Assembly (NCBI RefSeq): GCF_023078275.1
Contig: NC_062983.1
Span: 2,287,001-2,351,000, forward strand
Length of the DNA: 64,000 nucleotides
Reading direction: 5' to 3'
Source: Leguminivora glycinivorella
Taxonomy: Eukaryota > Arthropoda > Insecta > Lepidoptera > Tortricidae
How positions within the stretch are numbered: the stretch's first letter is position 1; every line of letters begins with the position of its first letter. Under the pieces are notes generated by a model. The model worked only from the letters and a program-made list of their open reading frames with translations, did not search any database and was not told the origin of the DNA. A program made the translations under genes and the position numbers. Below are positions 30,845-40,944 of this stretch, piece after piece.

Positions 30845-31075
30845 AATGTTTTTTTATGCGATAGGAGGTAAACGAGCAGATAGGTCGCCTGATGGTAAGC
30901 AGTCACTGCCGTCCATGGACACCCAACACCAGAAGTGTTAAAGGTGCGATGCCGGCCTTTATCATGGGTGTACGGCTGTACGCGTACGCTTTTTCTTGAA
31001 GGTTTGAAGGTCGTATCTCTCCGAAAATATTGCAGGCGACACTTCGACAGTTAGCTCTGTGAGTCATTAAGTGTT
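30845..31075 (-). mobile_element. Probable LINE 3' UTR fragment
   Basis: GAGCAGATAGGTCGCCTGAT, GCCGTCCATGGACACCCAAC and GCGATGCCGGCCTTT are blocks I associate with lepidopteran LINE 3' regions. No frame is readable, and the orientation is uncertain. Confidence 0.35.
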
Positions 31076-31149
31076 TTTAAAAACGCACGGTTGAGGTCTG
31101 CCAGCCATCTAAATGAAACACTATAAGTTATGATGAATGTTTAGATTTT

Positions 31150-31555
31150 AATGTGTGAAATAATCTTACAGAGATAATCTTGTAGTGAAGATGGATGAGA
31201 GGAGATTAACGACGAAAGTATATGAAAAAAGAGTGGAAGGGTCAGTTGGAAGTGGAAGACCTAAGCGATCTTTTCTCGACCAAATCGGGGAAATATTGCA
31301 AAAATGCCAGGGTGCCGTAGCTGAATGGCATTTCTGCGATGCGAAACAAAAACGAAACACTACGAAAGGTGACTGGCTCTGTCTGCAATACGCAAACACG
31401 ATAGAGATAGATTGTTTCGTTTCGTGAGCGTTTCTTGAGCGTTTCTTGAGCGTTTGTGCCATTCGGCTACGTACCCAGGTCAGAAATACTCGAAACTGAC
31501 GAGCGTGTATGAGAACCGTCATGAAAGTGTGTGAAGCGAAAGTGGTTTGTCACAC
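31150..31555 (+). pseudogene. LINE C-terminal ORF split by a CCAGG MITE
   Basis: Before the MITE the frame reads VKMDERRLTTKVYEKRVEGS and GRPKRSFLDQIGEILQKC. After it, from 31475, the same frame continues as QVRNTRN, one stop, then RACMRTVMKVCEAKVVCH. This R+T.K+Y...GRP+..F.D pattern is a LINE (RTE-like) C-terminus. Removing the MITE plus one CCAGG keeps the reading frame exactly, which dates the MITE after the LINE and fixes its ends. Confidence 0.7.
31312..31474. mobile_element. CCWGG-site MITE, copy 4, inside a LINE ORF
   Basis: CCAGG at 31307-31311 and 31475-31479. Ends GTGCCGTAGCTGAATGGCAT and, complemented, GTACGTAGCCGAATGGCA. The interior has GAAACAAAAACGAAAC and TTTCGTTTCGTGAGCGTTTC blocks. 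Confidence 0.85.
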
Positions 31556-31800
31556 AGAGAAAATACAACCAGTTTTCATGTTCGTTCAACAAGTTTTTTG
31601 GTTAAAATAGCGCCCTACGTGCTCTTTGGTTCAAACAACAAGCTACTTGTCATTTGAATCGGCAATATATTTGAATCAACAAGTCGATTTTATAAAAACA
31701 ACCTGACACATATTGTTTTAAACATACGTTTGGCTGATTCAAACGGATAAACCGCAACAAGTCGAACTTGTTAAATTCACAATGCAAATTTCTCTCAGTG

Positions 31801-31872
31801 CAGGATCGTAGTAAATGAAAATCCGTGATCTCTGCCTACCCCTCTGGGAAACAGGCGTGATTGTATGTATGT
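31801..31872 (+). mobile_element. SINE-B-like tail fragment
   Basis: CTCTGCCTACCCCTCTGGGA, AACAGGCGTGATTGTATGTA. Preceded by GATCGTAGTAAATGAAAATC, shared with 58488-58555 rather than with the main SINE-B. Confidence 0.6.
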
Positions 31873-32184
31873 AAATAATCTTAATCAGACGCTGTTCTTA
31901 AACTGAAATACCTCACTTTTACCGTAACCTAAAAGTCCTTATGTCACCTTCTGAATACAAATGTTCTGTTTAGAACTTTATCACAGCATTACGCTGAAGG
32001 GTTGGAATAGCATCACATATTTTTACCATAAAATCATGCGGAGGTTTCGTTATGTCAGCCCTTGGGGTACGCGTACATTTTGATATGAAAAGACGTAATT
32101 TTATTATAATTTTCCCTTGAGTCTCGCTTGGGCTAATATGTGAGCCAGTATTAGCGAAATGTAATAGCAAATAATACTTACTTA

Positions 32185-32424
32185 CTAATAATATAAATGG
32201 GAAAGTGTGTGTCTGTTTGTTTGTCCGCCTTTCACGGCAAAACGGAGCGACGTTACTGACGTGATTTTTTAAGTAGAGATAGTTGAAGGGATGGAGAGTG
32301 ACATAGGCCACTTCTTGTCTCTTTCTATCCCCCCACTTCTCTAGAATGGGGGGTGGAAGTTGGTATGGAGCATGCCACGATTTTCGAATTTGACGCGAGC
32401 GAAGCCGCGGGCAAAAGCTAGTAA
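32185..32424 (-). repeat. Family R copy
   Basis: TAATATAAATGGGAAAGTGT at one end and GACGCGAGCGAAGCCGCGGG then CAAAAGCTAGTA at the other, with AAAACGGAGCGACG and GAGTGACATAGGCCACTT inside. Confidence 0.75.
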
Positions 32425-32549
32425 GTAAATAACACAATTTTGACATCAAATTGCAAAATAATGTCTTTATCAAATGTGACTAATTACCACAACGTTATGT
32501 AGATTTTAAACTGCTGGCACACAAACAAAATACCGATATCTGTTTTAGA

Positions 32550-33052
32550 TTAAGAGGATACGGTAGCGAAAATGCTAAAATGGAAAGGAAGCCCCCCTTT
32601 CAACTTGGGAATTTTAGTTAAATATACAAGTGTTATTAACTAGATTTATCGAAAAAAAAGTGTCCATTAAGAACAACTCAGTCAAAAGATATTTCAAAAA
32701 AATCTTTAAAATCGAGGTTCGGCTCTCGACTCTTTCCTCCTTCAAAACTTAATCAATCGGAACGAAATTTGTGAATCCGAATAACAATGAAATAATCTAT
32801 GTCGGACCGTTTAGCTTTTTTGGTTAATTGTTGCCAATCTTGAGTATCACACCTTTTTTTGCGCCACAATGAAAAACCCGTTTTGGAAATTTTTAATTGG
32901 CTCTTCTAATCTCTAAAAAATCAAAACGGTCCGACATAGATAAAAATAATAACAATCTGTGTCGAAAAAATCATTGCTCTATCTTCAAAAACCAGGGAGG
33001 AAATAGTCGAGAGCGTTTGTATGGAGAATTGACCCCTACCGTATCGTCTTAA
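32550..33052 (+). mobile_element. TTAA-flanked MITE, copy 1 (about 500 bp)
   Basis: TTAA at both ends (32550-32553, 33049-33052). Terminal inverted repeats GAGGATACGGTAG and, complemented, GACGATACGGTAG. Interior blocks AACAACTCAGTCAAAAGATA, TATGTCGGACCGTTTAGC and AAACCAGGGAGGAAATAGTC are shared with copies 2 and 3. TTAA duplication is the piggyBac signature. No transposase. Confidence 0.85.
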
Positions 33053-33226
33053 ACGTATAAAACAATATAATGTAATGCGAAAAAGCTACATGTTGTTTTA
33101 TAATTATACTAGATCAGAGAGAGAAAGGGCCGACTACTTGTATGACGCCTGTGAAATTTACTCATCGCTACCCTACACGTTACCTGAGGTAGCACTACAA
33201 CTTAACCGTACTGTCTTCTGACATCA

Positions 33227-33700
33227 TTTTTTTTTATACTACGTCGGTGGCAAACAAGCGTACGGCCCGCCTGATGAAAAGCGGTCACCGTAACTTAAGG
33301 ACGCCTGCAACTCAAAGAGTGTCACATGCGCGTTGCCACCCCATTAGAAACTTGTATATTTCCTTTTGCTGTGTTAAATACACAGCAAAAAGGAATGTAA
33401 AAGTTCCAAGGAGGGTTCGGGTTGCCGACGACTCAAAGGACAATAGACGGAATAAGTCAGTTCCGTAAGTCCTCCCGTCATCAGCACACCGCACCCTCAT
33501 TGAGCTCTGGCAGCCTTACTCACTGGCAGGAACACAACACTACGAGTAGGGTCTAGTGCTATTTGGCTGCGGTCTTCTGTAAGGCGGAGGTACTACCCCA
33601 GTTGGGCTCTGCTCCAGATTCGAGCGAGATGATATCCGCTGTGCTGTGCCCTACCACACAAAGCGGAATATCATTCGCTATACCCCCTACAAATATGGTT
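33227..33700 (-). mobile_element. LINE family D 3' region, long copy
   Basis: The minus-strand order is AAGCGGATATCATCTCGCTCG-like sequence (33620-33660), GAGCCCAACTGGGGTAGTAC, the stem-loop (33345-33420), and a tail with GTAGTATAAAAAAA. It has the stop-poor regions of the other D copies but no recognisable domain. Confidence 0.6.
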
Positions 33701-33800
33701 GTAGTCACAATATGCGATACATTATTACACAAACCTACATTCTTACACTTTAGTTTTGACTAAAACAATCATCGAACTTTTAAACACGACAGTAACCTAA

Positions 33801-34140
33801 TAAGTTTTTTTTTTTGCATAAATTTCATTTTTGGAACAAGCTATTATCGCCGACTGTACCTTTCTTTCAACAGTCATCTGCTGCTTTCCGAGGCGTTTCT
33901 AAAACCCCTTATTCAGTGGGGATACGACGTTTCATAACAGAGTTCCTATGACCACCTTTCTGCTCCATCATGAGATCAGCTCCATGATACCGTAATATTG
34001 CATTGACACATTTGACACGTAATTTACTTATGTGTGCAAAATTTCAGGTCAATCAGAAAGCGGAAAGTGTTCAATTTAGCTTCTACGTGTTGACCCAAAC
34101 TAACATACTAACAAGGCAAGTTAAATAAAAGCTTGTAATA
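33801..34140 (-). mobile_element. Family E, copy 2
   Basis: Complement of 5014-5345 over nearly its full length: CGCCGACTGTACCTTTCTTT, CTCCATCATGAGATCAGCTC, GACCCAAACTAACATACTAA, CAAGTTAAATAAAAGCTTGT. Confidence 0.7.
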
Positions 34141-34292
34141 TATAGGTATCGACAGTTGCCCCATCACTAACCGATTAGCTAACTGGCGTCTAATTGATCA
34201 CCGCTTATTGCAGGACGAAGGCACGTTCCTATTTCTATGCCCATTTACTATTTTAATTCATAGTTATACTACAGTTACTTCTTATACAAGAC

Positions 34293-34402
34293 TAGCTTTT
34301 TCCCTCGGCTTATCTCCGCTTTCATCGCTCCGTCTTGCCCGTGAAAGACGGACAAACAAACAGACACACACAGTTTCCCATTTATAATATTAGTACGGAT
34401 TG
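34293..34402 (+). repeat. Family R, internally deleted
   Basis: ACTAGCTTTTTCCCTCGGCT, GTGAAAGACGGACAAACAAA, TTTATAATATTAGTACGGAT; the middle third is missing. Confidence 0.65.
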
Positions 34403-34688
34403 GTCAGAAGCCAGTGTGAACAAAACAAATTTTGTTTAGAATATCCGCAAAAAAAGAATAATTATATATTTGTAATTAATAACTCACCAGCGGACTATTG
34501 CTTCTGATATTTAAATTTGGCATGTAGCTTGGAAATTACAGTTTTTATAATGAAATACTATCATATTTTTTACTCACTGTATGGATATAAAAAGTTAACA
34601 GTGTAACATATAGTAGAAAATTACACACATATTACTTTTTCAACAAATGATCACTACTTGTCTCACTCACTACTCAACACTCTCACAC

Positions 34689-34851
34689 TAAATGTGCTAT
34701 TGCACGCAGGCGGAGCGTGAGTTATAGAAAAATAGTTCTCCCAAGGGAGTGAAATTTCTAGTATAGTATTTAACTTTTTTTTATCTTTTTACATATTTTT
34801 ATATTGCAAGTGTGATGAAAAACATTGTAACTCGGGGAGTACGAATATTAC
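34689..34851 (+). repeat. Family N, copy 1
   Basis: AATGTGCTATTGCACGCAGG, CGGAGCGTGAGTTATAGAAA, GTTCTCCCAAGGGA and GTAACTCGGGGAGTACGAAT are shared with 41035-41300. No ORF; class unknown. Confidence 0.65.
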
Positions 34852-35056
34852 AAATCCCGACTGGGAAGCAATTAAATAGTAACAGATCCATATTTCCATG
34901 CTTACACTATTACGTTGAGTTGCACTCAACACGTCGATCATAATAATATGTAACCGGCGGACACCATTTAATAATGTAAATATTGTAAAACATGAAAAAA
35001 ATGGATCCGTTGCATTTTGTCCCCCAGTCGAAATTGCCCCGCTGTATCTTATACCA
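34852..35056. mobile_element. GGGGCAA MITE, copy 1, left end cut
   Basis: CCCGACTGGGAAGCAATT ... CCCCCAGTCGAAATTGCCCC. Matches 50880-51099. Its left terminus is replaced by family N, and family P begins directly after it. Confidence 0.65.
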
Positions 35057-35057
35057 C

Positions 35058-35270
35058 ACCTCGGACACTGGCGATCAAATATATTGAAAGAAGCGCATTC
35101 CTAGCACACAGTCTTAGCTCGTGTAAGTAAACGCGTACTATGCTCGTATGAGTGAAATATGACAGGTCGACTGTTCGTGTTTTTGACAGGCGGTAACTGT
35201 GAGGTAACCGAGAGTGGGTGGGCGGCACTTTCAGCGGGGAGCGGGAGTGGCCATACTGTACGATAGTACT
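35058..35270 (-). repeat. Family P repeat, copy 2
   Basis: CACTGGCGATCAAATATATT, AGCACACAGTCTTAGCTCGT, GTATGAGTGAAATATGACAG, CGGGAGTGGCCATACTGTAC. Full length; abuts family K. Confidence 0.75.
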
Positions 35271-35348
35271 TTTTAGGGTTCCGTAGTCAACTGGGAACCC
35301 TTATAGTTTAACCGTAAGCACTAGAAAGCTGGAATTTGGTACCAATAT

Positions 35349-35842
35349 CTTATACTTTTAAACGAGCAATTCTTGTATATTTATTTATTTATTTATTTAT
35401 TTATATATTTATTTACACTGACGATCTCGGAAACCGCTCTAACGATTTCGCAGAAATTTGTTATGTGGGGGTTTTTTAGGGGTGAAAAATCGGTCTAACT
35501 TATCCTTAGGTCCCGGAAAACGCGAATTTTCGAGTTTTCCTGCGTTTTTCTTCGCGCGCCATCTCGTGTGCAGTAGTTGTACTGTTAAGACAGAATTCTT
35601 TCGGTCGATGTAAGTACTATTTATTGCAAACACTAGATGGCGACACAGGTCTAGGCTAAAACGAATAGAAAAATACACTATTTGAGTTTTTGTGGCGAAA
35701 TGCGCGCCATCTCGTGTGGAGTAGTTGTGTTGTTAAGGCTGAGAATTCTTTCGCTCGATGTAGGTACTATTCATATTTGAACTAGATGGCGACACATGTC
35801 AAGGATACGAAACAGAACCGAGCGAAGCTCGGTTGCCCAGAT
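35349..35842 (+). mobile_element. Helitron-like family Q, copy 2
   Basis: One end has TATACTTTTAAACGAGC, the other the hairpin CCGAGCGAAGCTCGG then TTGCCCAGAT. The interior lacks the tRNA-like module of copy 1. It has instead a tandem duplication of about 150 bp with GCGCCATCTCGTGTG (35557, 35704) and CTAGATGGCGACAC (35632, 35782). Confidence 0.6.
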
Positions 35843-36015
35843 ATGTATATTAATCACGCCAACAAAGTGCAAAAGTAAAAAATAAAAAAATGTTTTATAA
35901 GGGTAGGGGGGGGCCCCTACATGTAAAGTGGGGGCTGATATTTTTTTTCATTCCAACCCCAACGTGTGATATATTGTTGGATAGGTATTTAAAAATGAAT
36001 AAGAGTTTACTCAGA

Positions 36016-36533
36016 TAATTTTTAGGGTTCCGTACCTCAAAAGGAAAAAACGGAACCCTTATAGGATCACTTTGTTGTCCGTCTGTCCGTCCGTCCGTCC
36101 GTCTGTCAAGACCCTTTTTCTCAGGAACGCGTGGAGGTATGAAGCTGAAATTTATATCAATTACTCAGGTCTACTGTCCCTTGAAGCTGTGAAAAAATCA
36201 AACTTCTAAGCCAACGCAATCAAAAGATACAGCCGTTTATGCCGCAAATTTTCGACACTTGCAAGGGAATCAAAACCTACAGGGTGCTTCCCGTGAACTC
36301 AGAATCTTGAAATTTGGTACGAAGCAACGTCTTATAGCATAGATAAAGGAAAAATTACGAAAACCATAAATTTTTAGTTACATCACATAATATATTTTTT
36401 TTTAATAATTTTAACCTTACTACCCATTTCCTCATAAACGCGTAGAGGTATTAAATTGAAATTCATACCAAATACTCAGGTCTATTTGTACAGAACCCTC
36501 GGTGCGCGAGTCCGACTCGCACTTGGCCGGTTT
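36016..36533 (-). repeat. Family M copy nested in family K
   Basis: TTTTTAGGGTTCCGTACCTC to CGAGTCCGACTCGCACTTGG then CCGG, with a (GTCC)n tract at 36078-36105. Complement-oriented relative of 10453-11160. Confidence 0.7.
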
Positions 36534-36859
36534 TTTTTTGATAATATTAATTTTCGGAAATAATCGCTCCTAAAGGAAAAAAAAGTGCGTCCCCCCCCCC
36601 TAACTTTTGAACCATATGTTTAAAAAATATGAAAAAAATCACAAAAGTAGAACTCTATAATGACTTTCTAGGAAAATTGTTTTGAACTTGATAGGTTCAG
36701 TAGTTTTGGAGAAAATACGGAAAACTACGGAACCCTACACTGAGCGTGGCCCGACACGCTCTTGGCCGGTTTTTATATTTTAAATTATTATATTGCGGGA
36801 CACCTTACGCACTTACGCAGGTCAACCTAGCTCCAGACTAAGCAAAGCTTGTGCTAGGC

Positions 36860-37002
36860 GACGATAATATATACACATCCATGACTCAGGAACAAATATC
36901 TGTGTTCATCAGACAAATAAATGCCCGTGGCGGGATTCGAATCCAGAACCGCGGCTAAGCAGTCAGAGTCACTACCAACTACCTACACCAGACCGGTCGT
37001 CA
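36860..37002 (-). mobile_element. SINE-C, 3' part missing
   Basis: GACCGGTCTGGTGTAGG head on the minus strand, B box GGATTCGAATCCC, body TGTCTGATGAACACAGATAT; ends near 36870. Confidence 0.7.
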
Positions 37003-37207
37003 AAGGCAGAGTATAAAACCAGTAATAAATCTTCTAACAAATTTTGCGCCGCTCGGTTTGTCCTTGAGTAGCGCTCGCACGCAACGAAGTGCAGCGAGTA
37101 CAATGCGAAATAGGACGATACCGGTCGCGTGCGAGAGAGCCAAATACCGATCGCGTCGCCGCTGCCTGAGATTAACTAATGAATCGTCCTTATACTGTGA
37201 CAATACC

Positions 37208-37428
37208 AGGGGCGGCTCACTCCGCGATTCTATCGCCGCGCTACAAGTACATGCCGGGGGCCGCGAGTTCGCGGCCCATTCACTGGTGACGACCTTCGCG
37301 CGGCGCAATAAAATTCAATGTCGGCTGCTCGCGTGCGGTCCGTTTGTTAATGTAGGTAAGAATTTAGAATGGCGGCATTTTGTGAACATCAAAGGAGTGA
37401 GCCTTCTGTACTTGTACTATTATATATT
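37208..37428 (+). mobile_element. SINE-like element with 13-bp target duplication
   Basis: CTGTGACAATACC is duplicated exactly at 37195-37207 and 37429-37441. The 221-bp insert starts AGGGGCGGCTCACTCCGCG and ends ACTTGTACTATTATATATT. It is CG-rich with short hairpins (GGGGGCCGCGAG/CTCGCGGCCC-like at 37255) but has no tRNA-like A/B boxes. A fragment of the same family is at 18247-18345. The 183-aa open frame over it is not supported as a gene. Confidence 0.75.
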
Positions 37429-37629
37429 CTGTGACAATACCAAATTACCAACCTGCACTACTTTGACTCATCTATTCTACTACGATAATTATTCAGCCCG
37501 GCCGTCAAGATATAACAAATGTGGCTTATTAAGGCGGCCATTCGGGGATCAATCACGCGTGGCCTTGGCTAGACGTATTCATATTGTTTTTACTGTGAAT
37601 TGTGTTTAGGAACTATGTATTTACCCGTT

Positions 37630-37775
37630 GGCTCGTAGGGTGGACGATATTCGAAAAACTGCGGGGCACTTCTGGATGAGGTTACTTAACTCAGGACCGG
37701 GATAAGTGGCGTACACGAAGGGAGGCCTAGGCTCAGCAGTGGGCGATTAATGGCTGAAATGATGATGATGATGTA
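37630..37775 (+). mobile_element. LINE 3' end (QQWAING type)
   Basis: PLARRVDDIRKTAGHFWMRL is readable, then a frameshift. The tail is (ATG)n at 37760-37773. Nucleotide-level sister of 13290-13540, in opposite orientation. Confidence 0.7.
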
Positions 37776-37801
37776 TTGTTAACAATAAGTTAGGAAATAG
37801 G

Positions 37802-37965
37802 TCACTGCGAAAATTTGTTTTTTATCATGCAAAAACCCCTACGAGCAATATTACATACTTTTAAATTAAAGGAAAAATTTAAAAATTTACACCTCCGGCA
37901 GGACTCGAACTTTTGGTTTCGCTGGAGCCATCGCGCTCCCAACTGTGCCACGGAGTCCTGCTGAA
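37802..37965 (-). mobile_element. tRNA-headed SINE (CAGGACTCCGTGGC head)
   Basis: The minus strand 37961-37889 has an A-box-like GTGGCACAGTTGGGAG and a B-box-like GTTCGAGTCC, separated by an arm with GGCTCCAGCGAAACC. An AT-rich body and tail follow. Acceptor pairing is poor, so it is a tRNA-derived SINE rather than a working tRNA gene. Confidence 0.6.
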
Positions 37966-38011
37966 TGTGTTCGAATTTATCCATACATTTCATCAATTAT
38001 TAAACGCCTTA

Positions 38012-38151
38012 CGCCGTGTCTTGCGTGGGCGACGGTCGCGCGATGGTCGCGCGATGGCGATGCGACGCATACGAAATCAAACCTTATCGATATGGAAGTA
38101 TGGGATGCGACGGCGATGGTCGCGCGACCGTCGCCCACGCAAGACACGGCG
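38012..38151. mobile_element. TTA-flanked MITE, copy 4
   Basis: TTA at 38009-38011 and 38152-38154; ends CGCCGTGTCTTGCGTGGGCG on both sides (perfect over 20 bp). The best-preserved and shortest copy. Confidence 0.85.
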
Positions 38152-38159
38152 TTACGGTG

Positions 38160-38829
38160 GCGTTTAGCAACATCTACCCGTAAGAATACATCTTATTAAG
38201 ATGTATTTCCTTTAATTTAGAAATAAAATGTAGGTTTCTGCGAATACATTTGACAATACTTGATGTAATTTGTATCTATAGCGGTTGATATACTATCGAT
38301 ACTTGTCGATATTATAATTATATTTATCGATACTTGTCGATATTTAATTTTGTCAATCACTTTATTTTGCCACAAAAACAGAAAGTCTGGTTCTAACCTC
38401 TCACTTTGTCTCCTCATTATATTTCGTTGCCTATTTATCTTCGTTTCGCATAATATTGTGCTTACGTATCTACATCCTTTATATGCTATCCTAGTACCTC
38501 GTTTAAATTTCCAAATTGTCCGTATTAAATTTCCCGAATTGGCCCATAACTTTGGGCTCTCTTAGTTTAATATGCTCCAATTTCTTGGTGGAATCACTCT
38601 TTATGTTTTCATCTAGAGGCTATTAGGGTAGGAAGCGTATATCAAAGTTACTGCATTGCTGCAGTATCTTGTGACGTTTGAGCAAATTTCAGCTGCATAG
38701 CTAACAATATTCAAGTCAAGCTGATGCCAGCTTTTTCCTCTTAAAAACATATCTTTTTTTTGCATGCGTGCTTATGAATGATCTAGTTTTATGTAGTATT
38801 CCTGGGCCTGAATTCAAGCGAGGTTTTTT
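38160..38829. other. No recognisable feature
   Basis: AT-rich; CGATACTTGTCGATAT-like words recur at 38296-38343 but have no clear boundaries. Confidence 0.4.
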
Positions 38830-38960
38830 TTTTACTATAAATGGGCTTACTCTTGACCACAGACTAGCCAAAGGCAAAAACGTGGCCTACGATGGAGTGA
38901 GCTCGCCCAGAAGATGCCTGTTCACCCATGATTTGAAGGTTGCCGGACATTCACTTGGGG
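38830..38960 (-). mobile_element. LINE 3' end (PSSYN family), short
   Basis: The minus frame reads ATFKSWVNRHLLGELTPS then a TAG stop (38907-38909), followed by the shared 3' UTR (CCACGTTTTTGCCTTTGGCT) and a T/A run. Same family as 10246 and 62343. Confidence 0.7.
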
Positions 38961-39000
38961 GACAATGTTTCCCACTTATTATTACAAATGGAGAAACCTT

Positions 39001-39437
39001 ATTTTAGAAATTATTAAATGAAAACATGCACTTTTTTGTCTTACTTTTTATTGGGCACTAAATAAACTGGTGGATGAACAAAATATGGGACTAGGGCACA
39101 CCCGACGGTCAGTGCCGACGAACAAAATGAATATATGTAACTTCTGTAATAAAATGTCACATTCCCATAACGATTATTCTAAAATTTAGATCCAAAAAGA
39201 TGAAGCACCCATAACTTTTGTTAGTAAAATTTAAGTCAAATCCGTTTTAACATCTGACCAAATTTATTCAATCGTAAAATCTTATGTCTCACACGATCTA
39301 GTAGTAACTCCTGACCGGTCATAGGAAATTGTACTTTAAACTGATTAAAATAGGGAGATTTTTGGAAAGAGCTTCGTTGCTGTGGCAGATGGTTTGAATT
39401 TATAGTAATATCAGTTAAGTATGAATGATATTGATAG
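39001..39437. other. No recognisable feature
   Basis: AT-rich spacer. Confidence 0.45.
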
Positions 39438-39439
39438 TA

Positions 39440-40093
39440 CAGTCAGCAACCAGCAATACGGACAAAGTGCCAAAAATATGTGTACACATATGTATACACA
39501 CCTTAAGAGGATACGGTAGCGAAAATGCTAAAATGGAAACGAGCCCCCCTTTCAACTTGGGAATTTTAGTTAAATATACAAGTGTTATTAACTAGATTTA
39601 TCGAAAAAAAATTGTCCATTAAGAACAACTCAGTCAAAAGATATTTCAAAAAAATCTTCAAAATTGGAGGTTCCGCTCTCGACTCTTTCCTCCTTCAAAA
39701 CTTAATTAATCTGAACAAAATTTAAGAATCTGAATAACAATGAAATAGTCTATGTCGGACCGTTTAGCTTTTTTGGTTACTTGTTACCAATCTTGAGTAT
39801 CACACCTTTTTTTGCGCCACAATGAAAAAGGCCGTTTTTGGAAATTTTTGATTGGCTCTAGAGTCTTTAAAAAGCAGAATATCAAAAAAAAAAACGGTCC
39901 AACACAGATAAAAATAATAATACTCTGTGTTGAAAAAATCATTGCTCTATCTTCAAAAACCAGGGAGGAAATAGTCGAGAGCGTTTGTATGGAGAATTGA
40001 CCCCTACCGTATTGTCTTAATGTACAGACAAGAAAAATCTGTATATATATTTTTGGCACTTTTCTGTATTACAGTGAGCTTTGTTGCTCACTG
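39440..40093. mobile_element. CAGTCAGCAAC MITE, copy 3, interrupted
   Basis: TA-flanked (39438-39439, 40094-40095) with ends CAGTCAGCAACCAGCA and, complemented, CAGTGAGCAACAAAGC. It is split at TTAA by the element at 39507-40016. Copy 2 at 18775 shows the site before insertion. Confidence 0.75.
39503..40020 (+). mobile_element. TTAA-flanked MITE, copy 2
   Basis: TTAA at 39503-39506 and 40017-40020. Ends GAGGATACGGTAGCG and, complemented, GACAATACGGTAGG. High identity to 32550-33052. Confidence 0.85.
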
Positions 40094-40442
40094 TACCTAA
40101 TTGTTTGGGATATTGATTTAAAGGATTAGTGGGTGGATATTGTTCAAGTTTCAATATTAGGGTACCTAAAGAAGGGTCAGGGGAATCCCATTACAACACC
40201 GAATGTCCTTACCTCCTGAGTTACACACAATGTTTTTAATGACATTTGAGAGAAAAATACAGAGGAAACAGTCATATCAGATTATTCATATTAAATCCAT
40301 TATTTTTGATAATAAACACTTTTTGAACGAAAACAAACACGAAAATACTGCATGTATGCAATGTTCAAAAAAGCATATAAATCATATACCTACTTAAACT
40401 AAAATTTTACTTATTTTTCATTCATTTCAATATTTTGATCTA

Positions 40443-40513
40443 TTATACTCTCCGTTGCTAGGCAACGGTGGGTGCCTCGCGTAGGCACGCGGTCAAGTGC
40501 GTGTAGAGAGCAT
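40443..40513. other. Strongly structured 70-nt segment with RFX-like site
   Basis: CCGTTGCTAGGCAACGG (40451-40467) is a perfect palindrome. GTGCCT and AGGCAC form a second hairpin (40471-40487). CTCTC and GAGAG can close the whole. The core GTTGCTAGGCAAC also fits the RFX X-box pattern (GTTGC, short spacer, GCAAC). No copy was seen elsewhere in the window. Confidence 0.4.
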
Positions 40514-40944
40514 ATTGTCAGATTGTAAATTATAAACATTTATTTGAGTTATATTTACGAAATAAATGCAAAACACACTGAAATATTGTAATACATAAAT
40601 AAAATACATTTTTCATAATGTATAATATCTTTTATAGCTTAATAGTCAAATTTTGGTTGTGCACAAAAAATCCTCGGCTGATTGAAACATCCTTTGCCTG
40701 AAGTATTGTACGGATTGTATTAATTTTTAAAACTAAATCCATTATTCCCTTGGTAATAAAATAGTACATTATGCTTCAGTACACGTAGACGCAAAAATAC
40801 CTTTAAACAGAAAATGTGATGAAAAATATTTTTCTTCTAATAATAAACTCCCTTCGGTCGTGTTTTAATTTATCGTCACTCGTTTCGAACTTCCTTTTTT
40901 ACGCACTTATATCGTAATGTACTATTTCATCACACCCGCACTTT

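Larger units (their letters stand above)
35271..36783 (-). repeat. Family K copy containing two nested elements
   Basis: The K ends are TAGGGTTCCGTAGTCAACTG (35276) and GACACGCTCTTGGCCGGTTT (36752-36771). K sequence is broken by the Helitron-like family Q at 35349-35842 and again by family M at 36016-36533, resuming each time in register (ATATTAATCACGCCAACAAA; GATAATATTAATTTTCGGAA). Confidence 0.75.

Noticed and set aside
37058..37609. 183-aa plus-strand ORF as a gene
   Set aside because: It spans host flank, a 221-bp SINE-like insertion with 13-bp duplications, and more flank, so the frame is accidental.
37889..37961. Functional tRNA gene on the minus strand
   Set aside because: Poor acceptor pairing and an attached AT-rich SINE body; better explained as a tRNA-derived SINE.
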